Positions 47,674-57,398 of a stretch of 64,000 nt of DNA are shown piece by piece. Under the pieces are notes generated by a model. It searched no databases, was not told the DNA's origin, and saw only the letters and a list, made by a program, of their open reading frames with translations. Both the position numbers and the translations under genes were made by a program. Location: positions 59,017,628 to 59,081,627 of the forward strand of contig JAOANR010000003.1 in the NCBI GenBank assembly GCA_030278955.1. Reading direction: 5' to 3'. Source of the DNA: Hygrophila difformis. Lineage: Eukaryota; Streptophyta; Magnoliopsida; Lamiales; Acanthaceae. Positions within the stretch are counted from its first letter, which is position 1. Each line of letters begins with the position of its first letter.

Positions 47674-48230
47674 TGTCGCGATACAACCTTTGTCGCGGAA
47701 CCACGTTCCGCGACAAAACCCATGTTTAGCGACAAAGGACCAAATTCTTGCACTTTGTCTGCATGGCTTTTGTCGCGGAGCACCCTTGTCGCGGAACCAC
47801 GTTCCGCGACAAAGATCTTATTCCGAGACAGAAAATTATGCCTTGCCATTATTTTGAAACCCCTTGGTCGCGATGCAACTCTTGTCGCGGAACCACGTTC
47901 CGCGACAAAATCCTTGATTAGCGACCAAGGACCCAAATACTTGTAATTTTATTCTGGGAGGACTCTGGCGCGGAACCTTTGTCGCGGAACCACGTACCGC
48001 GACAAAATCCTTGTTCCGCGACCAGGAATTATGTCCTTACCAATTTTCAACCCTCTTTGTCGCTATGCCCCCTTGTCGCGGAACCATGTTCCGCGACAAA
48101 ATTTTTGTTTAGCGACAAAACAAACCCTAATTTTTAAAATCCCATTTCTCTTATTTCCCACCCCTTTGTCGCGCAACCTTTGTCGCGGAGCCACGCTCCG
48201 CGACACAAACTCTGCATCGCGACAAGGTGG
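47674..48230 (+). repeat. Satellite of nested inverted repeats (TTGTCGCGG modules)
   Basis: Six modules start near 47674, 47768, 47868, 47967, 48056 and 48166. Each core has arms TTTGTCGCGGAAC and GTTCCGCGACAAA around a three-base loop, and most have an outer pair (TTTGTCGCGATGC-like and TTAGCGACAAAG-like) enclosing it. Spacers of ~35 bp between modules differ. Single relatives lie at 46430-46640 and 46789. Confidence 0.88.
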
Positions 48231-50593
48231 CACCTTTTTGCCAAATTTTTATTCTCCATCTCACTCCATTAATTAATTGAACCTTTATATTAATATTTTG
48301 AGGTTGAGATCCAATGATCTCAACCCATGATTAATTTGATATAAAGAACTTTGTTCAATTTCCCATTAAAAGACTTTTCTATAAAATTAAACTCTAATGA
48401 TCTAAGTATATAATCCGGACTGTAATTAATTAATTAATTATGGAATGAGTGATTATTTAGACATAAAGAGTAATTATGGATTTAATTCCATACCCTTGCA
48501 TGAGAAACCAATGTCTCTCATGCAAGATGACCCAAAAATATTTTCTTTTATTTATTTTGTCTTTTCCCGTAATGTGTGAAACAGCTAAAAAGGAATATAT
48601 CAGATTAATGTTGGCGGGTATTCCCACACGGATAACTAGCTCGTGGTCTGTATATTAATTATTAGATTGTTATTTTGCATGGTCTGGATAGTGGCCGGTG
48701 GAAGCCTTGGCGGTTCATCCATCCGGGATTATAATAGCTGCTCAGCTGACTCCTATCCGGATACAGTTTTCTTTTCTTTATCTTAATTTCAAATCCGAAT
48801 CTCAAACTGTGCCAACATTAGACGACATAGGTCAATGTCATCTAGTAATTAAGACAGTGAAAGAACATGTAGGTTTTTCATCCCAAATCACAGACAGTGA
48901 GTGGTCTAAATGACAGCGACCATTGTCATTTTGATCAGTTTACTATCTAAAACCGTTCCACCTGGAATAGTTGGGACCCGGATAGCAGATGTTTGCAGTC
49001 CGGATAATCCCAACTATTTCAGTCATCCTTTTTAGCCAATAATAAATTCTTCTCATCTCCGGCTACTTCATATCTGTGTGTCAACTTCTGTCTAAACCCA
49101 CCTTATATTTTGGGTTATTTAATTTTACACTTCCTTATAAATTTATGCATGATATTATTATGTAGATATTGTGGTCAATATTATTTTGGGATCCTTCCCT
49201 TGGACACAGGAGTCTTGATTTTAAATCAGATGTTTCATAATAAATTTCCAACAAAAATTCCTTTATAAAATCCGGATTTGAGTAAGGGATAAATTCAACA
49301 GTTATGACTAATTCATATCCGACTGGGGGTTGATTTTGGGAAATTAGAAGCAGAGTCAGCGATTAGGTCTCACCTAGACTGAAAGGGTCTGTATTCTTAT
49401 TGAGAGTCTAGTACCTGATAGGGAATGATTTTCAGATTTATTATTTTCCAAAATTACTGTTTGTTGGAAATCTTGTATTAAATATTACACTGGGTCAGAT
49501 TCCACTTGGATTCCGATAAGGTGTGACAGATAATACTAGAGGAACAACATTCGGGCCTTGGTTATTTTCTAAGGTAGGGTTGAGTATTCTTCCAACTGCT
49601 ATCTTCGTCTGCCAAAGCCTATTTTTGAGTCCTGAGTGAGTGCATCCGGAACGAACTAATTTTATTAGTTCGTTTCATTAGTTTGTATCTCATAACCACC
49701 CGACGAGAAGTGAACACTGCGAGCGGTTCACCGAGAATAGGGAATTCTTGATCCACATCCGGTCATTCTGACTGGGGGCTTTCTTTTACTACTAGGGTCA
49801 AACTTTCAGAAACCTCCGAGTGATAGGATTTTAAATGCTTTCTTTACTGCTTTCTTTCAAATGCTTTCGTTAGAGGTCACTCGGTTGTATTGAGAGTTGT
49901 GTAACTGCTACTAGGACTGATAGTTAAGGGATAGTTCAGGGCTTAATTAGAATCTTTGGGCGTGACATGGGGGAATGATAGCAGTACTTGGCATCTCAAT
50001 AAATGATTTGTCGGGTGTTGCTTGTCCACCACAGATAAATAACATACCTCTGCGCGGGGGCAGTTGTATATCTGTGGCATCTTAGATTTTGTTGTCTTAA
50101 GGCATGTAAATCCTTACTGTAAGTACCTGTCTGTTAAAGGGAACATAGTATAGGAAGCATGAGAGTTAGCTAACTGATGGATTATCCCAAACAAAGATCT
50201 GTGTATTAAAGTGGAAGTTTAACTGTGTTTCATCTGAATCTTGTCCAATCTTTATTCTTTTCTCCCTGTCCCTTCTGTCTCATTTTAAATCTGCTTTCTT
50301 AGATAATTTTAACCGCTTTCTTAGAATAATTCTATTGCCTTCTTAGATTAAATTTAATTCGCTTTCTAGAATAATTTTATTTGCTTTATTTTAATTGCTT
50401 TCATGATCTAATTCAAATTCTGTCAAGTAGTTGTTAGTCAAATCACAAACTTGAATCGAGTAACCGAGTGGAAAATCTTAGTAAATGGCGTGGGCCCTGC
50501 TTCTATCGCACATCCTCCAGTGAACGATCCGGTACTTACTATAAATTACTGCAATTTTTGACTCCGTGCGCTTTCGGGGGCACAGTTTCTTAA

Positions 50594-50937
50594 CACGAGT
50601 AAATAAAAAATGTGATTTTCAGAAAACACTCATGTAGTGGGAATCTGCCGAAAGTTTCATGGTAGGTAATCTCATGACATGAAATCATGAGAAGTATCAT
50701 GGCACATATGCCGGGGACCCTCAGTGTGACAGGCTGAAGGTCAATCTATCCCGGTTGTACCATGAGACTTGTCAAAAGTTTCATGACATGAGAGGACTGC
50801 AGCGCCATTTGAAATTAAAGCCCCTCACATGAGTAATAAAGAGTGAGACTCTTAATATATCCCTAAACCCATTCCATAAATCATAACTCCTTCATTTAAT
50901 AAATTCAAACCTGATATATTTTAGAAAAATACTCGTG
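50594..50937. mobile_element. 344 bp MITE-like element with TTAA borders
   Basis: The inverted ends CACGAGTA and TACTCGTG are each bordered outside by TTAA (50590-50593 and 50938-50941), as in piggyBac-type insertions. The interior repeats CATGA words (CTCATGACATGAAATCATGAG) and AAAAGTTTCATGAC. It sits exactly at the junction between Athila-like DNA and the gypsy integrase. Confidence 0.6.
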
Positions 50938-50941
50938 TTAA

Positions 50942-51509
50942 CGAAATTTGTCAAAAGTTTCACCTACCTTGGGCAGTGCAGAAATATAATCCATCGAAAT
51001 ACTCTCCCAAGGCCTAGTAGGTGTTGGCAAGGGTTGAAGAGAGCCCTTTATTCTCTGATGGTCGGCCTTATCTTGTTGGCAAATGAGGCATGAACGGACA
51101 TAAGCTTCGACTTCATTCCCCATCTGGCCAATAATAAGCTCTTTGAAGCAGAGCTAAAGTCCTCTATCCTCCTGGGTGTCCTGCCCAGAGCATATCGTGG
51201 CACTCCGAGATTAACCGTCTGCGCAAATCCCCCCTCTTGGGACATACAACCGGCTCCCTTTCGTCATCAATAGTCCCTCATCAATCCAGAACTGTCGTGT
51301 GGAACCTGTGACCACCAGTTGCTTCAATTGCTTGGCCACGTGGTCTGACTCCGATAATCGCTTGATGAGGTTCCGGACTTCCGTCGAGGCCGAGCTGGCT
51401 GAGAGAGAGACCAGGATATGCTCCTTTTCAAGGTCCGCCCTACGGCTCAGCGCATCCGCCACTTTATTCTTGCCATCTTGCTTGCCTGCCCCCCGAAAGC
51501 TTGGGCTGT
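50942..51509 (-). pseudogene. Gypsy integrase, N-terminal part only
   Basis: The minus strand has the zinc-finger Cys pair CLICQQDKADHQRIKG and the first core motif SMDYISALPKVGETFDK, then stops at the TTAA-flanked element. The second and third catalytic residues of the DDE triad are missing. Several frame breaks lie upstream. Confidence 0.7.
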
Positions 51510-51860
51510 TTAAGGAAATGACTCGTGGCACGGTTTGTTGGTTCTTACCACAAAGGGAGCACCCAGTAAGTAGTGGCACCACGTCCTTAAACAGTGCACA
51601 ACTGCCAGTAGCACCTTCTCGTGGGCCGAGCATCTCCTCTTTGTATCCTTTAATTTACGGCTCTCGTAGGCAACCGGGTGTCCCTCTTGGAGAAGTACTC
51701 CCCCAATGGCGAAGTCAGATGCATCCGTTTCGACTTCAAACGATTTTCCCATGCCGGGCAAGGCTAGGACCGGGCTCGTGGTCATCGCCTTGTTTTAGCG
51801 CCTTGAAAGCTACTTCCCACCGAGGACTCCAGTCCCAATTCTCTGACTTCTTGGTTAGGT
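51510..51860 (-). pseudogene. Gypsy RNase H remnant
   Basis: The minus-strand frame has [16 protein letters not shown] (first catalytic Asp), VAYESRKL and [15 protein letters not shown], the standard gypsy RNase H blocks, with a frame change after [10 protein letters not shown]. Confidence 0.75.
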
Positions 51861-51863
51861 CCG

Positions 51864-52374
51864 TCAATGGTTAGGCGATGGCAGAATATCCCTCGACAAA
51901 GCATCGATAATAGTTAGCCAACCCCAAGAAGGACCTAACATCGTGGACATCCTGCGGCGGATGCCACTCTTCGATGGCCTGTACTTACTTAGAGTCCGCT
52001 TTAATCCTCCCTTATTCAATAATGTGCCCAAGGACGCGAATAGACTTCTACGCAAAGGAGCATTTCGACGGTTTCGTGTATAATCGAAATTTTCTGAGAC
52101 GTTCCAAGACCTTTCGAAGGTGTATTAAATGTTCTTCTAGGGTCTCGCTGTAGATCACAGTGTCGTTCAGATAGACGACCACAAACTCGTTCAAGCATCC
52201 CTGAAGTACCTCGTTCATCAGCGTACAAAATGTCGGTGGGGCGTTAGTCAGGCCGAACGGCATCACAAGGAATTCGTAGACGCCGTATCGATTTACGATC
52301 GTGGTCTTCGCTTCGTCGCCCTCCGATGAGCGCTTGGAAAGCTTCTCGCTTGGCCCATTGCTAACTCCGATCAT
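51864..52374 (-). pseudogene. Gypsy reverse transcriptase remnant
   Basis: Only the C-terminal half of the RT is present: YEFLVMPFGLTNAP, FCTLMNEVL and LRKFRLYTKPSKCSFA. The catalytic box reads YLND in place of YLDD, so an essential Asp is lost. The fingers subdomain and the protease are absent, replaced by the repeat-rich segment 52390-52830. Confidence 0.8.
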
Positions 52375-52389
52375 CCCATACTGAAAGAA

Positions 52390-52830
52390 GGTTTCAATAG
52401 GCTTTTACGTAAGCTTCCTGCCTACTCATCTCATGTTCACGAGCGCTTGGCCACCCATCTTGATCTCATACACATCGAGTGCCTGCCTACTCTCTCATTG
52501 CACAAACGCTTGCCTCCTCGATTGATACGGCTTCCTGCCTACTCTATTCGCCTCTGCGATGCGAGCGCTTGGCAAGCCTTTCGCCCTTCGGCATACAAGC
52601 GCTTGGCCCTCATTCGAACCTGCATGGCAATAGCAAACCCACAACTAGCACACAGCTAACAAACCCACTGTCACGGGGTGACCGCTCCGCCTCGGACATC
52701 ACCCGTGCGGCACCTCGGGTTCCCTCGATACTCTACGGACGTCCGAGGTTCAGCCTTTCTCATCTCCGATGCTCACTGGTTTCGGCCTCCCGTGGCCTCA
52801 TCAGGGGAACGGGATCAGCTCCCATCTTGC
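52390..52830. repeat. Degenerate tandem repeat replacing protease/RT start
   Basis: About 3.5 copies of a ~45-60 bp unit with CCTGCCTACTC and GCGCTTGGCC (52415-52615), then TGTCACGGGGTGACCGCTCC near 52672, which shares its first ten bases with the element's LTR. Probably a foreign insertion that removed the protease. Confidence 0.5.
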
Positions 52831-52869
52831 CCCACATGGATTGCCTTGCGCTTCTTTGGGGCAACACTT

Positions 52870-54430
52870 GTCTCTTTAACTAGCAACGCATTTAGGGCGT
52901 GCTTCTTTGGGCAATCTTTAAGTAGATGTGGGCCGTCACACAAGAAGCATCCCGATTTTCTCGTGGACCCCTCGCCTCTGGCCGGCGTCTGGCGGAATCG
53001 ATGAATACTGTTTTCAGATGGTGGGGCTTTTTGGTTAGAGCGGTCTCCGCCGCCCTGACTTGCGCCCGACCGACCCTGCCGAGGTGCTCCTCCTTTCTGT
53101 TGCGCATAGGCCGGGGCCCTTGACGATCCCATCGGTCGTCGTAATAATCCGTAAGCCTTTCTGCTACTGCCATCGCAGAGTTGAGGTCATTCACTTGCTG
53201 CCTCTGCAGCTCCAATCGCATTCCTGGACGGAGGCCCTCCATGGAGGCGAACAACTTGTCCGTTTCGAACATGTCCTTGATGGCGAGCATCGGTGCCGAG
53301 AAAGTTTTACCATATTCTCGGACACTTCCTGTGTGTCTCAAATCTCTCAGAGCTTTCTGAGCGTGATATCCCACATTTTCCGGGAGGAACTGACTCCGAA
53401 TCGCTTCTCACAGTTCCGCCCAGGTATCAATTGCCATTCTACCTTGCTGAATCTCAGCATATTTTCCGCGCCATCATAACTTGCCGTCTCCCGCCAGATA
53501 CATCGTGGCCTGGAAACCCTTCTTGTTTCGTTTTCAATACTCGACTTCTCAAGGTACTGATTCATATCGAAGAGGAAGTTCTCGACTTCCTTAGCATCGC
53601 GGTTGCCAGTGTAAGACTGAGGTTCCGGGACACTCACTCTTGGGCCGGAACTCGGAGCAACTTCTTGCTCTTTACTTGCAGCTCTCTGTAGTAGTCATAA
53701 TTGGATGGACATCTCTTCCATTCTCACCTTGGCCTCAGCCTGTTCGAGTTTAGCTCTCACAGCTAACTCTTGTGCGTGGGTAATCGCCATCTGCGAACCC
53801 TATTCTTGTGCCTGGGTCATCGCCATCTGCGAGCCCTACTCTTGTGCCTGGGTCATCGCCATCTGCGAGCCCTCGGTATTTCTCATCATGGGCCTCTGCC
53901 CGTTCGAGTTTAGCTCTCTCAGCTAACTCTTGTGCCTGGGTCATCGCCATCTGCGAGCCCTCGGCATTACTCATCATGGGCCTCTGCCCGTTCGAGTTTA
54001 GCTCTCTCAGCTAACTCTTGTGCCTGGGTCATCGCCATCTGCGAGCCCTCGGCATTACTCATCCTGGGCCTCTGCCCATTCGAGTTTAGCACCACTCACA
54101 CGCCATTTCGTACGCAATGCCCAGCCGCACCAATCGTCCATCGCACCCCACAACACCCATTGGGAATCACGAGGTTGCAACGACAACCGGCGCGTCCGGA
54201 CAGCCCCAACAGGCGTGGACATTACTCATAAGTGATCGACAGAGCTCCTGGCACTCACTCAGGATGGCTCTTGTCTCTACATTTTCCGTCTCAAGTTCTT
54301 CAACTTTCGACCGGAGCCTTGCCTCTGCAAGCTCCGAGTCAACCAGCCTCAATGTCATAGTCCTAATCTGCCGCGCCGGGGTGTGCCCACCTGCCGTTTC
54401 CGAATCCGATCCTGTTGCACTCTCGCTCAT
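52870..54430 (-). pseudogene. Gypsy gag with tandem repeats
   Basis: The first minus-strand ATG after the primer site is 54430, giving an acidic coiled-coil-like N-terminus (RLVDSELAEARLRSKVEELE). The central region (54070-53770) is built of 36 bp and 88 bp tandem repeats encoding MTQAQELAERAKLERAEAH-type helices. The capsid region (53640-53150) is broken into several frames. The zinc knuckle CFLCDGPHLLKDC lies near 52950. Multiple shifts and stops make it non-functional. Confidence 0.75.
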
Positions 54431-54458
54431 GATGCCACCATCCGTTCCGAAAGGCCGG

Positions 54459-54471
54459 CTCTGATACCAAC
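54459..54471 (-). promoter_or_regulatory. Primer-binding site (tRNA-iMet)
   Basis: Directly inside the right LTR, the minus strand reads GTTGGTATCAGAGCC, complementary to the 3' end of initiator tRNA-Met. It fixes this LTR as the 5' LTR. Confidence 0.9.
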
Positions 54472-54862
54472 TGTCACGGGGCGCCGGGTCCGTATCGGGA
54501 CTGCGGCGCGCCGAGTGGCTAATAGACTGATTCCCAGCACTATTCCGCCAAACGGTCCATCCGAAGGGTCGGGTTGGACAACATCATAGAGCTAATTCCG
54601 GAAACTATGGGATCCTTCAATTTAGATTCCAACGGCAGACGAGCCTTACAGTAACTGCAAGACAAAGCCATAAAAATGTGGTTAGAGACCGGAAGGTCAA
54701 CTAGTCCACCCGAAGTGCCCTGCCGAGGGGCACAACAGCAAGACGCTGCACACGACTATACACGGCTTCTAAGGAAAGCAGTAAATAGAAAGCAGTAAAC
54801 ACTTAGCTTCGGGACTGCGGGGTCAAGGGCGACCACCAAGCGGAGCCTTTGGCCATCGGTCA
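54472..54862 (-). repeat. 5' LTR, complete (391 bp)
   Basis: Begins TGTCACGGGGCGCC and ends CATCGGTCA. The first 294 bases equal 42721-43014. The outer 97 bases contain GAAAGCAGTAAATAGAAAGC, a short repeat. Confidence 0.88.
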
Positions 54863-54886
54863 ACATGGTTGGGAGACGGGGACTTG
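54863..54886 (-). repeat. SINE (family A), 5' remnant right of LTR element
   Basis: ATGGTTGGGAGACGGGGACTT continues the SINE interrupted at 42720 (compare the intact copy near 55116-55134). It is followed by the target duplication ATCATATTCATTTT at 54887-54900. Confidence 0.85.
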
Positions 54887-54988
54887 ATCATATTCATTTT
54901 GAGTAATTAGCGCATTTTTGATAGATTAATTATTCACATATTCATTTGAAGGAAGGGATTATATAAAAGTCACTGACTATTAATTCAA

Positions 54989-55160
54989 TTTTTTTTCGGT
55001 AAACAGTGACACTCATGTGTCGGCAAAGGTGTGTGGGAGCCCAAACCACACAAATTACAAAGGAGGGATAAAGGGGAGGGATAGGGGGCCGGGTGGGGAT
55101 CGAACCCCCAACCTATGGTTGAGGGAAGGGGGACTTAACCGCTAGAGTAAGTCCCCAACC
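54989..55160 (-). repeat. tRNA-derived SINE (family A), full length
   Basis: Minus strand: GGGGACTTACTCTAGCGGTT (A-box), GGGTTCGATCCCC (B-box), family body and an A-tail ending at about 54989. Confidence 0.85.
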
Positions 55161-55548
55161 CCGACTAAGATGAGTTCGTCATGTTCAAAAAAAAAAAAAT
55201 GAATAAGATGTGATTAATTTATTCAATGTAATAAAATTTTAAAAAATTAATCAATCCCATTCCACACCATGAAGATGCGGTGGGAGTATTACTGTATTAG
55301 TGCTTGATTAAGGTAATTTTTTTTTAAAAAAAATTCAATTAATTTATTAGGGTTTAAGTTGGGATTAAATACTCTTGATTGGGAAATATTTAAAGTAATA
55401 CTCGATTCGTCCCAATAATTGTTGCTACATTTGACTTTTGATACGGTTCATTGTTTAATTTGGACTCAATTTTATTGTATTGATGGAAGAAGAAAAAGTA
55501 GTCAGGTGTGGTTTTGTTAGAATCTTCTTACTCGTATAGTTTTAAAAT

Positions 55549-55820
55549 ATACTCCATCCGTTTCTAATAAGATGAAACATTTGTATAGTTGTTAGTATTA
55601 ATCGACTACTTTTAATTTAATTTTTAAAAATAATATATAAGATAAAATATAGTCAAGTGAGATCTTGTTGGATTCGTCTAATCACGTACTTTTAGAAAAT
55701 CAAGTTTTTTATAATTTTTACTTTTATACAATTTAAAATATTAATTATCAAAAATATATACTGAATTACGTGAAATGCATGAATATTACATTTTTTAAAA
55801 ATGGAAAACGGAGGAATATA
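55549..55820. mobile_element. Stowaway-like MITE nested in the previous one
   Basis: Termini TACTCCATCCGTTTCTAA and the complement of GAAAACGGAGGAATATA with TA borders. It contains the AAGTGAGATCTTGTTGGATTC phrase of the 36.2 and 41.1 kb subfamily. Confidence 0.75.
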
Positions 55821-55880
55821 TGTTATAGTATAATTTTTACTTATATGAATTTTGATATATCAAATAGAGTATTAAATAAA

Positions 55881-56074
55881 TACTCCCTCCGTCCCACCCC
55901 AAGTGTCTTGTTACTGTTGGGCACGAAAATTAAGGTAGAGTTGGTTTGTGAGTATATGATGGGGTCCACATAGTTGTTGGAGGAGAAAATTATTTCTATT
56001 TATAGAAAGAAGATATTTGTAATTGGACATCCAAAAATAGTAAGTAGGACATTTGGAACGGAACAGAGGGAGTA
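55881..56074. mobile_element. Second nested MITE
   Basis: Termini TACTCCCTCCGTCCCACC and the complement of GGAACGGAACAGAGGGAGTA with TA borders. A different, shorter subfamily (194 bp). Confidence 0.78.
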
Positions 56075-56324
56075 CATTGTATTTTGTACAGAAGAAACAG
56101 TGATAAAATTATTGAGACGGATAGAGTTAAAAACTTGAAAACTGTAAAATTAATCCAAAGTGAAAATTTTCAAACTTCAAACCTTACCAAACAAGAAAAC
56201 AAAAGCAATTGTAAAAGAAAAATGGAGCCTTGACTGAAGCAGCAGTGATAACACCTGGCAATTGGGTGCATTCAAAGCTCACAATAATTGAATAAACAAT
56301 TCACCCTGAGAATTTTGAATTCTC

Positions 56325-56333
56325 TATATAAAG
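56325..56333 (+). promoter_or_regulatory. TATA box of the CBL gene
   Basis: TATATAAAG about 1.07 kb before the CBL start codon. It fits a leader exon ending at 56401 before GTGAGT and a leader intron of ~969 bp ending TACTGCAG at 57370. Confidence 0.6.
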
Positions 56334-57398
56334 TGGTGCGTTGTGTCGAAGAATTTGCACAGGTTAACGCCTCCACCAGAGCGACAGAAAGGTGTAATCT
56401 GGTGAGTTTGTTCCCTCCATAACGTCTTTCTGCTTCTTTGACACGGCACAAGCGAATCACGAGATGCACAGCAACCTGAATTTCAATGTTGTATCTTTTT
56501 ATTGGATGAGTGGGTCTGGGGATGGGTTAATTGTGTTGGGTGTCAAGTATGGAGATTGGAGATCCGCTTTGAGCCAAATTCAATATGATGATTTTTGTGT
56601 GATTAGATTTTATAATGATTGTTGGTGTAAAGTTTGGGGGGATTTACAGTGAAAAGTGGGGTTTTGACTTATGGGAACATGTGGAATGTTGTGGGAACAT
56701 GTTGGGGCTACAAGAGAGAGTTGATTTCCAGTGAGTTATTGGAATATTTCTGCCCATATGATTTGCTGTGTGGTTGTTAAAATTGCAGGGTGATTTAACC
56801 ATGCTGCGACTTTAAGAATTTGTGTTGTGCTATTTTGAATGATTGAATGTTCATTATTGTGATTAGTTGCTGTAAATGACAGTTCGGTAGCTTAAATTTG
56901 TGATGTGATTGCTACGGTATAAATTTGGGAATTAGCATGAATAGATCTAATTTGATTCTTTCTCTTCAGTTCTGATCTTAAAACGGGTATGATGTTTAAG
57001 GTAGCGCTGATAAAAACAAGGTGAAATCTTCAAAATCCTTGATATTTTGATGTCATGATCTAACTGAATGTGAATCCAAAACTTTAAGGTGTATGAATAA
57101 GAGGATCGCCTTTCACCCCTGTTTTGTCTGATTAACAAACTCATTGATGTAAAATGTGTATATGATTGAGTTTGAAGAAAATGGTTGGTGATTCACTATC
57201 CTTAAATTTTTGTAAGATCTGAGCCTATGGAAATTTCTCAATGTTTTCCTTTCTCAAAGCTTTGCATGGTTTATTTCCCTGTTTATTCTTGTAATTGAAT
57301 TTCCTGCTGGTGGCTCACGATATATTTGATGCATGCTGACAAGTTGCTAAAACATTTTGATGTACTGCAGTTCCCATATATTAATCGTTCATTAGACA

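Larger units (their letters stand above)
43015..50589 (+). mobile_element. Athila-like retrotransposon fragment (3' internal end plus long LTR)
   Basis: 43015-44923 looks like the non-coding stretch before an Athila 3' LTR, including ATGTGAGGATGTTGAT at ~43423 and GACTGCTCGGGGACGATCAG at ~44889. A probable LTR starts TGTTGATAATGGCC at 44924 after a purine-rich GTGAGGA. It contains a TATA box at 46861 and runs on to about 50589. Both ends abut pieces of the minus-strand gypsy element with no matching duplication, so it arrived by insertion plus deletion or by recombination. Confidence 0.5.
44924..50589 (+). repeat. Probable very long Athila-like LTR
   Basis: Possibly 5.7 kb. It contains repeated GTCCAATCC (45375-45460), a GC-rich stretch from 45.57 to 46.2 kb, a TATAAATA box at 46861 and the inverted-repeat satellite at 47.67-48.23 kb. 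The tail (GATCCGGTACTTACTATAAA ... GACTCCGTGCGC) resembles the end of Athila LTRs as I recall them. No second copy is in the window to confirm the ends. Confidence 0.4.
42721..54862 (-). mobile_element. Ty3/gypsy LTR retrotransposon inserted in a SINE, internally rearranged
   Basis: The right LTR (54472-54862) is followed on the minus strand by a tRNA-iMet primer site, gag, RT, RNase H and integrase down to 50942. Then comes unrelated Athila-like DNA, and finally a truncated left LTR (42721-43014). The integrase zinc finger (CLICQQDK) and single gag CCHC suggest a chromovirus-type lineage. Its target-site copies CTATG and ACATG match only partly. The two LTRs are identical over all 294 shared bases by eye. 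Confidence 0.85.
55399..56129. mobile_element. Stowaway-like MITE split by two others
   Basis: The left end ACTCGATTCGTCCCAATAATT (55400) and the complement of the right end AATTATTGAGACGGATAGAGT (near 56128) pair with each other once the two inner MITEs are removed. The interior matches the copy at 33562-33825. Confidence 0.75.

Noticed and set aside
47674..48230. CRISPR-like array of palindromic repeats
   Set aside because: Repeats are palindromic with spacers, but modules vary, lie in an LTR and the host is a plant.
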